Positions 15,638 through 24,779 of a DNA stretch of 64,000 nt are shown here, piece after piece. The stretch is from CAWBRT01 sp963791145 (GTDB lineage Bacteria; Acidobacteriota; Terriglobia; Terriglobales; Acidobacteriaceae). The position numbers and the translations under genes were made by a program. Numbering within the stretch: the stretch's first letter is position 1; each line of letters opens with the position of its first letter. The notes beneath the pieces are model-generated. The model was given only the letters and a program-made list of their open reading frames with translations. It did no database searches and was not told where the DNA came from. The stretch lies in contig CAWBRT010000004.1 of the NCBI GenBank assembly GCA_963791145.1, forward strand, positions 1 through 64,000, in the 5' to 3' direction.

Positions 15638-16864
15638 ATGTTCAATAGTAGGTTGAGGATCTTTGCCCTCGTATTGCTCATGGGTATTTTGGCTTTGAGT
15701 TCGACCATGGCTGAGGGTCAAAGCATCAAGGTTGGAGCGCTGTATCCTTTCAGCGGCCCGCTTGCCCTGCTTGGGGACGAGAGCTTCCGCGGGCTGGAAA
15801 TTGCGATCGACGAGATCAACGCCGCCGGCGGCATTCAAGGCGGCAAGAAAATCGAGATCGTGAAAGCAGATGGAGTTGACCCGAACGCCGCTGTGGGCGA
15901 GGCGCGGCGCCTTACCTCGGTCGCCGGCGTAAAGGTGATATTTGGGACGTATGCATCAACCATTGCCTTTGCCGCCAGCCAGGTGGCTGAATTGGCGGGC
16001 GTTCCCTACTTTGAACTCGGCGCTATCTCTGATCCGATTACAGAACGCAAGTTCAAGTACACCTTCCGGACGAATCCCACCTCCAAAATGTTTGCCGCCA
16101 CCATCGTCGATGTGATTAACGATGCCATTGCTCCGGCTCTGAAGGTGAAGGCAAAGGACTTGAAGATCGCCATTATCCATGAGGACAGCCTCTATGGCAC
16201 AACCGTCGCCGGCTACCAAAAAGAGAGAGCCAAGGAAAAAGGTCTGAACGTTGTTGAGATTCTGCCCTACTCGAAGGACACGGTAGATATGTCGTCGCTC
16301 ATCCTCCGGCTAAAAGGAGCTGGCGTCGACATCGTGCTGCAGACTTCTTACCTGAACGACTCGGTCCTTTTTTTCCGTCAGATGCACGAAGCTGGTTTTA
16401 AGCCGAAAGCCGTAATCGGGGCTGGCGGTGGCTATTCGATGATAGACACTGTCAAAGCTGTAGGCGCCAAGAATGTTGAAGGCGCCTTCGATGTTGACTT
16501 CACCCAGTACCGCACCAATCCCAAGGCAGCCCCCGGCATCGCCGACTTTCTCAAGAAGTACAGGGCCAAGTACGGCACCGAGCCCAGGTCCGGGCACAGC
16601 CTTACCAACTACTTCGGTGCAAAAGCCATCTTCGCCGCCATCAACAAGGCCGGTTCCATGGACAAGGATGCCATTCGCACCCAGGTCATGAGCCTTGATA
16701 TTCCGGCTGGAACCACGGCCACCGGTTGGGGAGTGAAGTTCGGTCCTGATGGACAGAATACCCGCTGTGCGCCGTTCCTGATGCAGTGGCAGAACGGCGA
16801 ACTGGTCACCGTGTACCCGCCATCTGCGGCGGTTGCCAAGCTTAAGACCGGTGTGGGCATATAG
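15638..16864 (+). CDS. ABC transporter periplasmic substrate-binding protein, branched-chain amino acid type
   Basis: 408 residues with a signal peptide (about 1-26, RLRIFALVLLMGILALSSTM, cleavage near AEG). The mature part is a type I periplasmic binding protein of the Leu/Ile/Val family: IKVGALYPFSGPLALLGDES, then GLEIAIDEINAAGGIQG, and ALAEQ-like VIFGTYASTIAFAASQVAEL. ATG 15638 follows ggggaag. It heads an operon with LivH, LivM-LivG and LivF. Members of this family bind amino acids, amides, urea, short carboxylates or aromatics, so the substrate is not fixed; downstream oxidoreductases suggest a carboxylate or ring compound. Confidence 0.88.
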   Translation: MFNSRLRIFALVLLMGILALSSTMAEGQSIKVGALYPFSGPLALLGDESFRGLEIAIDEINAAGGIQGGKKIEIVKADGVDPNAAVGEARRLTSVAGVKVIFGTYASTIAFAASQVAELAGVPYFELGAISDPITERKFKYTFRTNPTSKMFAATIVDVINDAIAPALKVKAKDLKIAIIHEDSLYGTTVAGYQKERAKEKGLNVVEILPYSKDTVDMSSLILRLKGAGVDIVLQTSYLNDSVLFFRQMHEAGFKPKAVIGAGGGYSMIDTVKAVGAKNVEGAFDVDFTQYRTNPKAAPGIADFLKKYRAKYGTEPRSGHSLTNYFGAKAIFAAINKAGSMDKDAIRTQVMSLDIPAGTTATGWGVKFGPDGQNTRCAPFLMQWQNGELVTVYPPSAAVAKLKTGVGI

Positions 16865-16883
16865 TTTTCGCCGACGCTCCCGG

Positions 16884-16907
16884 GGGGACGCTAACGCGTC
16901 CCCTTTT
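16884..16907 (+). terminator. Intra-operon terminator/attenuator after the binding-protein gene
   Basis: Perfect 8-bp stem GGGGACGC/GCGTCCCC with a TAAC loop followed by TTTT. Located between the binding-protein gene and livH, it would lower expression of the membrane and ATPase genes relative to the binding protein, a common layout. Confidence 0.75.
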
Positions 16908-16932
16908 CTCCTGACCGCAACGTCCAACAATT

Positions 16933-17805
16933 ATGGAAATTCTACTGCAGCTTGTGGTCAACGGCCTGTTACTGGGCGGCATGTATGCCATTGTGAGTGT
17001 CGGTCTGACCCTCATTTTTGGCGTGATTCGGGTGGCCAACTTCGCCCATGGCGAGCTGCTGATGATCGGTATGTACGCCGTTTATCTGCTGAATAAGTAC
17101 CTGGGCCTTCATCCCTATGTCGCGGCAGGCCCGGTGATTGTGCTGCTGTTTATCATCGGCGCTGCGATCCAGCGTTTTATCATTCAACCGCTGTTGAATT
17201 CCGATCCCGAAATCCAGATCTTCGCCACCGTCGGATTATCCACCGCACTGATGAACCTGGCGCTGCTGTTATTTGGCGCCAACATGGTTTCCGTGGGAGC
17301 TACGGGACTGCGCGAGGGCCTCAAGGTTGGACCGGTGCAGCTGATCTACGCGAATATCGTAATGTTCTTCATGGCCGTCCTGCTGGTCATCGGGTTGAAC
17401 CTGTTTCTTACCCGGACATACATGGGCCGCGCCATCCGCGCCACCTCCCAGAATCGCTTCGCAGCTCCGCTGATGGGTATTAACGTGAAGAAGGTGTATA
17501 TCCTCACCTTCGGCATCGGCGCCGCCTGCGTCGGGCTGGCTGCCGCGTTGGTGTCGCCGACGTATCCGGCTTTTCCCACGATCGGCACCTACTTCGTTCT
17601 CACCGCCTTTGTCGTCGTGGTTCTGGGAGGAATGGGGAGTCTGTACGGCGCCTTCGCCGGGTCCATGATTATTGGCGTGGTTGACTCGCTGAGCGGGTTC
17701 TACATTGCTCCGAACCTCAGGGAGGTCGTTTACTTCCTGATTTTCATCGTCATCCTTGTCGCACGACCCACAGGATTATTCGGTCTCGGCCGGGGAGCGG
17801 AATGA
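16933..17805 (+). CDS. livH: Branched-chain-type ABC permease LivH
   Basis: 290-residue inner-membrane permease with about eight hydrophobic segments (for example LVVNGLLLGGMYAIVSVGLT, the family N terminus, then VRVANFAHGELLMIG-like IRVANFAHGELLMIGMYAVY). The conserved cytoplasmic loop MGRAIRATSQNRFAAPLMGI contacts the ATPases. Final segments are GSMIIGVVDSLSGFYI and VYFLIFIVILVARPTGLFG. Overlap or close spacing with the next gene indicates one operon. Confidence 0.92.
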   Translation: MEILLQLVVNGLLLGGMYAIVSVGLTLIFGVIRVANFAHGELLMIGMYAVYLLNKYLGLHPYVAAGPVIVLLFIIGAAIQRFIIQPLLNSDPEIQIFATVGLSTALMNLALLLFGANMVSVGATGLREGLKVGPVQLIYANIVMFFMAVLLVIGLNLFLTRTYMGRAIRATSQNRFAAPLMGINVKKVYILTFGIGAACVGLAAALVSPTYPAFPTIGTYFVLTAFVVVVLGGMGSLYGAFAGSMIIGVVDSLSGFYIAPNLREVVYFLIFIVILVARPTGLFGLGRGAE

Positions 17806-17896
17806 CGAAACTCGATTCTGTACTGTTTCCCAATTGCCATTCCCAAGGCAGATGCGCACGGATGCGGGTCGAGTTACAAAGAGGGACGTCGAACAA

Positions 17897-19735
17897 ATGA
17901 AGCAGGAAACTGTTGTCGGCGAGCGCTCCGTCCGTTCAAGCTGGGAGCTGCTGCGGACTCTCGTGGAGCCCAGGGTCTATCTCAGCGTAGTCGCTCTCTT
18001 AGTGCTGCTGGCGATTCCGATTGCGGTGGACTCTTCGTTTGTCTACCACGTTTTTGTCACCATCTGTTTGTATGGCGCGCTGGCCATCGCCTGGAATATT
18101 GTTGGCGGTTACGTGGGGCAGCTCTCGCTTGGCCATGCCAGTTTTTACGGCATCGGCGGATACACGTCGGTACTTTTGCTGGATCATTATCAGATTTCTC
18201 CTTGGCTCAGCATGTGGATTGGGGCTGCTTTGGCAGCATTAGTTGGGGTGGCCATCAGCTATCCATGCTTCCGGTTGCGCGGGCCATTCTTTGCTCTGGG
18301 CTCAATCGCCTTCCTGCAGGTCTTTCGGCTTCTGGTCGTGCATGAAAGCGCTCTGACCGGCGGAGCATCGGGCTTGATCGTGCCGCTGAATCTCGGATGG
18401 AAGTGGATGATCTTTCAGGAAAAGGAGCCGTACTTACTGATCGCCTTTGGATTCCTGTCCGTCAATCTTCTGATCTCGTTGGCCATCAGGAAATCGCGTT
18501 TCGGCTACCAAGCGCTGGCGGTTCGCGAGCGGGAAGATGCCGCCATGGCTGCCGGGATCAACACCGTCCGGGTCAAAGTCTTTGCCGTGCTGATCTCAGC
18601 AGCGCTCACGGCCATGGTGGGCTCGTTCCACGCCATGTACATGACCTTCATCGACCCTCCGACGATGTTTTCGCTGGAATTTTCCATACAGATCACCATG
18701 TTTGCCCTCATCGGCGGACTCGGCACGGTCGCCGGTCCGCTGGCCGGCACACTCTTGGTGGTTCCGCTGACCGAGTTGGCCCGAGGATGGTTGGGCGGTG
18801 CTGCCGGTGGGTTGCACGGCTTCGTGTACGGAGTAGTGCTGCTGATCATCGTGTTGCTGCTGCCGGCGGGAATCGTTGGCCGCTTTGGACCTGCTATTTC
18901 AAGGTTAGTCAATCGCTTCCCGGGTACGCGCCCGATCGGTGAACCGGAGGTGATGGCGGACTTTCCCCGGATTGTGACCCATGTTGCCGAGGGCCAGCCT
19001 ATGCTGTCGGCGAAGAACATCGTCAAGCGCTTTGGCGGCTTGGCCGCGACCGACAACGTCACTATGGATTTGCGCAAAGGAGAGATTCTGGGACTGATCG
19101 GGCCGAACGGGGCGGGAAAGACAACGATCTTCAACCAGTTGTCGGGGTTTATCGTTCCGGACTCGGGGACGGTCGAGGTGATTAACGAGGCTGGCCATAA
19201 GGTCTCTCCCACGGCACCCCACGAATTCGCCAAAGCAGGAATCGGGCGAACCTTTCAAATTGTTCAGCCCTTCGGCAAGCTCACAGTTTTGGAAAACATC
19301 GTGATCGGGGCGCTCCACAAATGTCGCTCCACTTCCGACGCTCGTCTAAAGGCGCTCAAAGTTGCCCGGCAAGTGGGGCTTTACGAAGACCGGTACACGG
19401 TCGCCAACAACTTGACCATCGGTGGCCTAAAGCGCCTTGAGGTGGCTCGGGTTCTGGCAATGGAGCCGCAGATTCTGCTTCTGGATGAGGTCATGGCCGG
19501 TCAGAATCTCACCGATGTCAACCTCTCAGTGGAGATGATTCGCAAGATCCGCGACAAGGGTGTCACCGTCATCGCCATTGAGCACAACATGCATGCCATC
19601 ATGAGGATATCCGATCGGGTTATCGTCTTTAACTCTGGGCGCATTATCGCCGAAGGGACTCCCGGGGAAGTGGCCCGAGATCCGGCAGTTATTGAAGCTT
19701 ATTTGGGCGAGGAATACATCCATGCTCAAGCTTAA
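17897..19735 (+). CDS. Fused LivM permease - LivG ATPase
   Basis: 612 residues from ATG 17897. Residues 1-~340 are a LivM-type permease (YGALAIAWNIVGGYVGQLSL and GHASFYGIGGYTSVLLLDHY, RFGYQALAVREREDAAMAAG). From residue ~368 a LivG-type ATPase follows (MLSAKNIVKRFGGLAATDNV; Walker A GPNGAGKTT near 400; LLLDEVMAGQN as Walker B; signature region NLTIGGLKRLEVARVL; IEHNMHAIM switch His). A linker of about 30 residues joins them. In most bacteria these are two genes. There is no frameshift at the junction, so the fusion looks natural. It should pair with LivH and LivF. Confidence 0.92.
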   Translation: MKQETVVGERSVRSSWELLRTLVEPRVYLSVVALLVLLAIPIAVDSSFVYHVFVTICLYGALAIAWNIVGGYVGQLSLGHASFYGIGGYTSVLLLDHYQISPWLSMWIGAALAALVGVAISYPCFRLRGPFFALGSIAFLQVFRLLVVHESALTGGASGLIVPLNLGWKWMIFQEKEPYLLIAFGFLSVNLLISLAIRKSRFGYQALAVREREDAAMAAGINTVRVKVFAVLISAALTAMVGSFHAMYMTFIDPPTMFSLEFSIQITMFALIGGLGTVAGPLAGTLLVVPLTELARGWLGGAAGGLHGFVYGVVLLIIVLLLPAGIVGRFGPAISRLVNRFPGTRPIGEPEVMADFPRIVTHVAEGQPMLSAKNIVKRFGGLAATDNVTMDLRKGEILGLIGPNGAGKTTIFNQLSGFIVPDSGTVEVINEAGHKVSPTAPHEFAKAGIGRTFQIVQPFGKLTVLENIVIGALHKCRSTSDARLKALKVARQVGLYEDRYTVANNLTIGGLKRLEVARVLAMEPQILLLDEVMAGQNLTDVNLSVEMIRKIRDKGVTVIAIEHNMHAIMRISDRVIVFNSGRIIAEGTPGEVARDPAVIEAYLGEEYIHAQA

Positions 19736-20426
19736 TCACGTTCAGGCCGGATACGGCAAAGTCACGATTCTTAATGACGTGTCCATTGAGGTCGGAGAAG
19801 GCCAGGTGGTTACCATCATCGGCGCAAATGGCGCCGGCAAGACAACGACGCTGCGCGCCATCTCGGGGCAAATTCCGATCACCGCCGGCGAGATTATCTT
19901 TGATGGCAAAGTCATCAGCGGATTGCCGGCGCATGAGGTGGTGAACCGCGGAATTACCATGGTGCCGGAAGCTCGCCAGTTGTTCCCCTTCATGAGTGTT
20001 TTGGATAACCTGATGCTTGGGGCATTTAAGCCCAGCGCACGGGATACGGCTGGCGAACGGCTTGAAGAAGTATTACAGCTTTTCCCCAGGGTGAAAGAGC
20101 GATTGAGATTGCAGGCAGGCGTCTTATCAGGAGGAGAGCAGCAGATGGTGGCCATTGCCCGGGGGCTTATGGCGAATCCCAAGCTGCTGATGTTTGACGA
20201 ACCATCGCTTGGACTGTCGCCGCTGCTGGTGAAACAGGTTTTCGAAATCATTGACAAGATCGTGAGCATCGGCAAGACGGTCTTAATCGTCGAGCAGAAT
20301 GTTTTCCACACGCTGAGAATTGCTGAGCGCGGTTACGTCATCGAAAATGGCCGGATCGTGATGGAAGACACAGGCGCCGCGTTGTTGGGCAATCCTCATG
20401 TAAAGACCGCTTACCTGGGGATATAG
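19722..20426 (+). CDS. livF: ABC transporter ATPase LivF
   Basis: 234 residues from ATG 19722, overlapping the fused gene by 14 bp. Walker A GANGAGKTT (near residue 35), Q-loop, signature LSGGEQQMVAIARGL, Walker B LLMFDEPSLGLSP and switch VEQNVF are all intact. Last gene of the importer set; energises uptake together with the LivG domain. Confidence 0.94.
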   Translation: MLKLNHVQAGYGKVTILNDVSIEVGEGQVVTIIGANGAGKTTTLRAISGQIPITAGEIIFDGKVISGLPAHEVVNRGITMVPEARQLFPFMSVLDNLMLGAFKPSARDTAGERLEEVLQLFPRVKERLRLQAGVLSGGEQQMVAIARGLMANPKLLMFDEPSLGLSPLLVKQVFEIIDKIVSIGKTVLIVEQNVFHTLRIAERGYVIENGRIVMEDTGAALLGNPHVKTAYLGI

Positions 20427-20442
20427 CAGGTTACTGAAGAAC

Positions 20443-20466
20443 GCGCCTCGGCACCGAGCGAGGCGC
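20443..20466 (+). terminator. Hairpin after livF
   Basis: 8-bp stem GCGCCTCG/CGAGGCGC with an 8-base loop, 16 bp after the livF stop. No T-run follows, so termination would be weak or factor-dependent. The 325 bp between it and the AroE-like gene contain no recognised gene; 20532-20554 matches a repeat at 47936-47958. Confidence 0.45.
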
Positions 20467-20797
20467 TCCGGAATGTGGAACTCAAAGGAAATCTCCGCAA
20501 CCGCCGGCGATCTGAACCTGCCAGAAATTCGTTTTCAGCAACCTGTTAGAGCAGTTCTTCTGCAAGGTGCATGCCCAATTCGACACCTAATCCTGAGCGA
20601 CCGGCGGCCTACGTCCGGCGTGAGGAAGTTCAAGGATTACGCGGGCATGCTTGGTCGAAGGTAGTAGAATTTGGTCGCGCAAGAACAGCTCGACCTCGGG
20701 ATGACCGCCTGGGGCTTTTCGACAGGGTTTGCACTCGGGCCTAAACGCAGCAAGCATCAGCAACCGGTCAGACACTCCGTCGTGTAGCAGGATGAAT

Positions 20798-21616
20798 ATG
20801 CCCATCACGATAAACGGCGATACCCAACTCTACGCGATCATCGGCGACCCGATTTTCCAGGTCCATACCCCGGAGATGATGAACGGGCTTTTTGCGCGGG
20901 AGGGACTTAATGCCGTCATGGTCGCCATTCACGTTGCGCCGCAAGGATTCCAAGCGGCAGTGAAGGCGTTTCGTGTCATGAAGAACATGCGCGGCTTTAT
21001 TGCGACCGTACCGCACAAGCCAGCCGCTGCCGCCCTGTGCGATGAAATCGGAGAGACGGGCCGCGCCATCGGTGCAGTCAACGCTGTGCGGCGGGAAGCC
21101 GATGGAAGGCTGGTGGGGGAAATGTTTGACGGCGCCGGCTTTGTCGCTGGCCTGCGGGAGCACGGGCACTATCCTGCCGGCCTTCGCGTGCTGCTCCTGG
21201 GCGCGGGAGGCGCCGCCGCCGCTATGGCCTTCGCGCTGGCACAGGCCGGGGTGGCTTCTCTGACCATCGCCAATCGCACGCGTTCGAAGGCAGAGAGCAT
21301 TCAGGCGCTGGTGAGGAAGTCTTTCCCCGACCGGATCGTCAAGGTAGGGGAGGCCGATCCCACCGGCCACGATCTGATCATCAATGCTACCTCTTTAGGA
21401 ATGAAGCCCGACGATCCGCTGCCGCTCGATGCTTCTCTATTGACACCCGACATGAAGGTTGCCGAAGCCATTGCCAAGCCGGAGTTCACGCCGCTTTTGA
21501 CTACGGCCAGGACCAAGGGCTGTATCGTGCACTCCGGGCGTCACATGCTCGAGATACAAGCAAACATGTGGATGGACCATTGGTGGCCGAAACAATCCGC
21601 GAAAAGCAAGGAATAA
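20798..21616 (+). CDS. Shikimate dehydrogenase-family protein with altered substrate site
   Basis: 272 residues from ATG 20798 (an ATG at 20792 is also possible; agga fits the second). The two-domain AroE fold is clear: IIGDPIFQVHTPEMMN, FIATVPHKPAAAAL with the catalytic-type Lys, GAVNAVRREADGRLVGEMFD with the Asp, and the NADP Rossmann turn VLLLGAGGAAAAMAFALAQA. The serine pair that binds the shikimate carboxylate (SxS in true AroE) is missing at IFQVHTP, and the Asn of the NTDG motif is changed (GEMFDG). It is therefore probably not the biosynthetic enzyme; a related hydroxy-acid or quinate-like substrate is possible. Position between an importer and catabolic dehydrogenases supports a catabolic role. 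Confidence 0.82.
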   Translation: MPITINGDTQLYAIIGDPIFQVHTPEMMNGLFAREGLNAVMVAIHVAPQGFQAAVKAFRVMKNMRGFIATVPHKPAAAALCDEIGETGRAIGAVNAVRREADGRLVGEMFDGAGFVAGLREHGHYPAGLRVLLLGAGGAAAAMAFALAQAGVASLTIANRTRSKAESIQALVRKSFPDRIVKVGEADPTGHDLIINATSLGMKPDDPLPLDASLLTPDMKVAEAIAKPEFTPLLTTARTKGCIVHSGRHMLEIQANMWMDHWWPKQSAKSKE

Positions 21617-21689
21617 GAGAGGTGTTTTCCGAATGGTTGCTTAGAAGGACTGCTACGAACTTTATCCAAGTAAGGGAGGGATTTCAGCC

Positions 21690-22796
21690 ATGAAAAGAGA
21701 AGCTTGTGCCGTATTGCTGGAAGAGTTCAATAAGCCATTTCGCGTTAAGACATTTGAGATACCGGAGGTGAAGAAGGGGTGTGCCCTGGTCAAGGTCGAG
21801 TTCGGAGGCATTTGCGGAACCGATGGTCACCTCCAGCAGGGCAAGCTGCCGATTCCTCTACCTATCATTCTGGGCCACGAGGCTGTCGGAATCATCGCCG
21901 AACTCGGCGAGGGGGTGACCCAGGACGTTACCGGAAATCCGATTGCGGTGGGCGATCGAGTCATATGGGCGTCGAGTATTCCCTGCGGCCAATGCTACTG
22001 GTGTAAAATCGTCCGCGAACGCAATCTTTGCGCAACCCGCAAGGTTTACGGCATCAATCAGCCCGCTGACAAGTGGCCATTCATCTCCGGAAGTTGGGGA
22101 GAGTATGCCTATCTTCAGGAAGGATCCTGCATTATCAAGGTGCCCGAGGGGCTCACCGGCGAAGACGTGATTGCGCTCGGCTGCGCCGGTCCTACGGCTG
22201 TCAACGGCGTTATCTATAACACAAAAGTAAGCCTGGGTGACACCGTGGTTGTCCAGGGATCAGGACCGGTGGGAGTCGCAGCGGCCATCTACGCCAGAAT
22301 CTGCGGCGCCAAGAAGATCATTATGGTCGGCGGGCCCGAGAACCGTCTCAAGGTTGCCAAAGACATGGGCATTGCCGATGTGACGTTCGACATTTTCACC
22401 ATGACCGATGGAGCTGAGCGGATCAAGAGCGTTCTGGCGGAGACAACGGACAACCGGGGCGCGGACGTATGTCTGGAGTGTACCGGCACCCCGGCTGCGG
22501 TCCCGGAAGGTTTTGAAATGGTCCGGCGGAAAGCCCACTACCTGGTGCTTGGCCAGTACACTGACAAGGGGTCTACCCCAATCAATCCACATGTCATTAC
22601 GAGAAAGGAATTGATCGTTACTGGTTCTTGGGCGAGGGCTGAGGTCCACGACGTGAAATACGTCGAGTCTCTTCCCGAAATAAAGAAACGAATCAACTTG
22701 GGCAGCCTGGTAACGTCATTTGCCATGAAGGATATCAACGAGGCGGTCGAAAGTGTCCGGGCAGGCAAGGTGATCAAGGCCGCTTTGAAATTCTGA
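21690..22796 (+). CDS. Zinc-dependent alcohol dehydrogenase (MDR family)
   Basis: 368 residues, ATG 21690 behind taagggaggg. Catalytic zinc ligands are visible at GGICGTDGH and LGHEAVG; the structural zinc cluster is IPCGQCYWCKIVRERNLC. The coenzyme-binding turn VVQGSGPVGVAAAIYA is a typical Rossmann motif. It oxidises an alcohol with NAD(P); the substrate cannot be read from sequence. Neighbours (AroE-like protein upstream, quinone oxidoreductase and SDR downstream) point to sequential oxidation of a polyhydroxylated or ring substrate. Confidence 0.88.
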   Translation: MKREACAVLLEEFNKPFRVKTFEIPEVKKGCALVKVEFGGICGTDGHLQQGKLPIPLPIILGHEAVGIIAELGEGVTQDVTGNPIAVGDRVIWASSIPCGQCYWCKIVRERNLCATRKVYGINQPADKWPFISGSWGEYAYLQEGSCIIKVPEGLTGEDVIALGCAGPTAVNGVIYNTKVSLGDTVVVQGSGPVGVAAAIYARICGAKKIIMVGGPENRLKVAKDMGIADVTFDIFTMTDGAERIKSVLAETTDNRGADVCLECTGTPAAVPEGFEMVRRKAHYLVLGQYTDKGSTPINPHVITRKELIVTGSWARAEVHDVKYVESLPEIKKRINLGSLVTSFAMKDINEAVESVRAGKVIKAALKF

Positions 22797-22889
22797 TCCG
22801 TTTCGAAAAGCTGCCGGGAGATTGCGGTTGTAGTTCTCGTCGCAGGAGCTATAACCGCGACGAATTACTCTTGGAGAAAGGAGGGCCAT

Positions 22890-23888
22890 TTGCATTCACA
22901 GCAGATGACCTACGTCAAGCTTAGGCAATACGGTCCGCCGGAGGGCTTGGTTGCCGACTATGCTGAAGTTCCCGCTCCCCGCGAAGGCGAGGTGTTGATC
23001 AAAGTGGCCGCCGCGGGCGTGAATCGGCCGGATGTGTTGCAGAGGCTCGGCATTTATGCGCCTCCGCCCGGAGCTTCCGATGTCTTGGGGCTGGAAGTGT
23101 CCGGCACCGTGGCTGCGCTCGGAGAGCATGTCCAAACGTGGAAGATCGGTGACAAGGTCTGTGCGCTGGTAGCTGGAGGCGGTTACGCTGAGTATTGTCT
23201 GGCCCCCGCTCCGCAGTGCCTCTCCGTGCCCAAAAGGCTCAGCATGGTTGAAGCAGCAGGCATTCCGGAAACGTTCTTCACCGTATGGACGAATGTTTTT
23301 GAACGTGGAAGGCTTCAGGCGGGAGAGAAGATCCTGATCCATGGAGGATCGAGCGGCATTGGCACCACCGCAATCCAGCTTGCGAAGCAGTTCGGGGCAG
23401 AGGTGTTCACCACCGCGGGCAGCGAAGATAAGTGCCTCTTTTGCAAGAAGCTGGGCGCCGACGTGGCGATCAACTATCGCACCAGCGATTTCGTCGAGGA
23501 GGTCAAGAAGCGCACTGGCGGAGATGGGGTCGATCTGATTCTCGATATGGTGGGTGGTCCCTACATCGAGAAGAACATCAAGTCGCTTAAGGTTGAAGGG
23601 CGCCTGGTGCAGATCGCCTTTTTGCAGGCGAGCAGGGTTACACTCGATTTCATGCCGATCATGTTGAAGCGCTTGACCTTCACCGGTTCCACGCTCCGTC
23701 CGCGCACGGTCGAGCAGAAATCCGAAATTGCGAAAGCGCTGAGGCAGAAGGTGTGGCCGCTTCTGGAAGCAGGGAAGGTGAAGCCGATCATCCACTCAAC
23801 CTTTCCGCTCGCCGAGGCCGCCGCGGCGCATCGGCTGATGGAAAGCAGCCAGCACATCGGGAAAATCATACTGACGGTGGAATCATGA
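22890..23888 (+). CDS. NAD(P)H:quinone oxidoreductase, PIG3/zeta-crystallin type MDR
   Basis: 332 residues if TTG 22890 is used, which has an excellent ribosome site (aaaggagg, spacing about 6); ATG 22905 is the alternative. Zinc-free MDR: AAAGVNRPDVLQRLGIYAPP, then LGLEVSGTVAALGEHV, and nucleotide-binding ILIHGGSSGIGTTAIQLAKQ. Tyrosine/asparagine positions resemble the PIG3 group. It reduces quinones or enones with NADPH. The stop overlaps the SDR start (ATGA), so the two are co-translated. Confidence 0.87.
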   Translation: MHSQQMTYVKLRQYGPPEGLVADYAEVPAPREGEVLIKVAAAGVNRPDVLQRLGIYAPPPGASDVLGLEVSGTVAALGEHVQTWKIGDKVCALVAGGGYAEYCLAPAPQCLSVPKRLSMVEAAGIPETFFTVWTNVFERGRLQAGEKILIHGGSSGIGTTAIQLAKQFGAEVFTTAGSEDKCLFCKKLGADVAINYRTSDFVEEVKKRTGGDGVDLILDMVGGPYIEKNIKSLKVEGRLVQIAFLQASRVTLDFMPIMLKRLTFTGSTLRPRTVEQKSEIAKALRQKVWPLLEAGKVKPIIHSTFPLAEAAAAHRLMESSQHIGKIILTVES

Positions 23889-24649
23889 AAAGCCATGCAA
23901 ACAGGGTCGTACTGGTTACGGGCGCCGCCAGCGGCATCGGTCAAAGTATCGCCGAAGCGTTCGCTCAACATGGCGCGGCGGTCGGCGCGCTCGATTGCAA
24001 CCTGGAGAGTCTGGAACGCACGGTTGCCCGCTTGCGGTCGTGCGGATTGGCAGTTCACGGATGCCAGGCCAGCGTTGAAGATTTCGATTCGGTGAGTTCC
24101 GCCTGCGCCGAACTGGAAAAAGTCCTGGGCCCCATCGACACGATCATCAATAACGCGGGAATTTCACCCAAGCGCAACGGAGTCCGTGTAGCGACCTGGG
24201 ACATGGACGTCGAGGAGTGGAAGCGGGTAGTTGATGTGAATCTTTCCGGTTGCTTCCACACGGTCCGGGTGGTGGCGCCCGGTATGGTCAAGCGGCGTTT
24301 CGGGCGCATCGTCAACATGTCGTCGGTCGCCGCCAAAGCTTATCTGACTATGGCAGCGGTGCATTACAGCACGACCAAGGCAGCCTTGATCGGCTTTACC
24401 CGACATCTGGCCGGCGAACTCGGTCCCTATGGAATCACGGCGAACGCCATGGCCCCTGGCCGCATCGATACTCCAATGATGCGCATGGTGGCGGACGAGG
24501 TCAATCAGAAAATCCTCTCGGAGACACCTCTGGGGCGTTTCGGCTTACCCCAGGACGTGGCTAGCCTCGCCCTGTTTCTGACCTCGGCCGATGCCGCTTT
24601 TATCACCGGCCAGGTGATTGACGTTGCCGGCGGATGGTATATGACCTAA
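23885..24649 (+). CDS. Short-chain dehydrogenase/reductase
   Basis: 254 residues. Classical SDR: cofactor motif TGAASGIG (residues ~12-19), NNAGIS, catalytic Ser in VNMSSVAAKAYL, YSTTK with catalytic Tyr/Lys, and C-terminal FITGQVIDVAGGWYMT. Translationally coupled to the quinone oxidoreductase. Probably acts on a hydroxy or keto intermediate of the same pathway. The operon ends here; a strong hairpin follows at 24679. Confidence 0.9.
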   Translation: MKSHANRVVLVTGAASGIGQSIAEAFAQHGAAVGALDCNLESLERTVARLRSCGLAVHGCQASVEDFDSVSSACAELEKVLGPIDTIINNAGISPKRNGVRVATWDMDVEEWKRVVDVNLSGCFHTVRVVAPGMVKRRFGRIVNMSSVAAKAYLTMAAVHYSTTKAALIGFTRHLAGELGPYGITANAMAPGRIDTPMMRMVADEVNQKILSETPLGRFGLPQDVASLALFLTSADAAFITGQVIDVAGGWYMT

Positions 24650-24667
24650 GCCCCCTTGGATTGTAGG

Positions 24668-24765
24668 AGAGCGAGAGGAAGCCGCCTAAAGCCGGGCGGC
24701 TTTATTTTCCGGTATGTATCTCTGTGGTGGAGTGCTGAACCGAAGGTAAACCGCTGGATCCCACT
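24668..24765. repeat. Dispersed 3'-tail repeat with terminator hairpin (partial)
   Basis: AAGCCGCC/GGCGGCTT stem (24679-24702) followed by TATTTT, then a segment with gctgaaccgaaggtaaaccg, matching 8285-8375 and 25729-25815. It gives the SDR operon a rho-independent terminator. Being part of a dispersed repeat, it may have been recruited. Confidence 0.7.
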
Positions 24766-24779
24766 GTGTTCCTCGCAAG

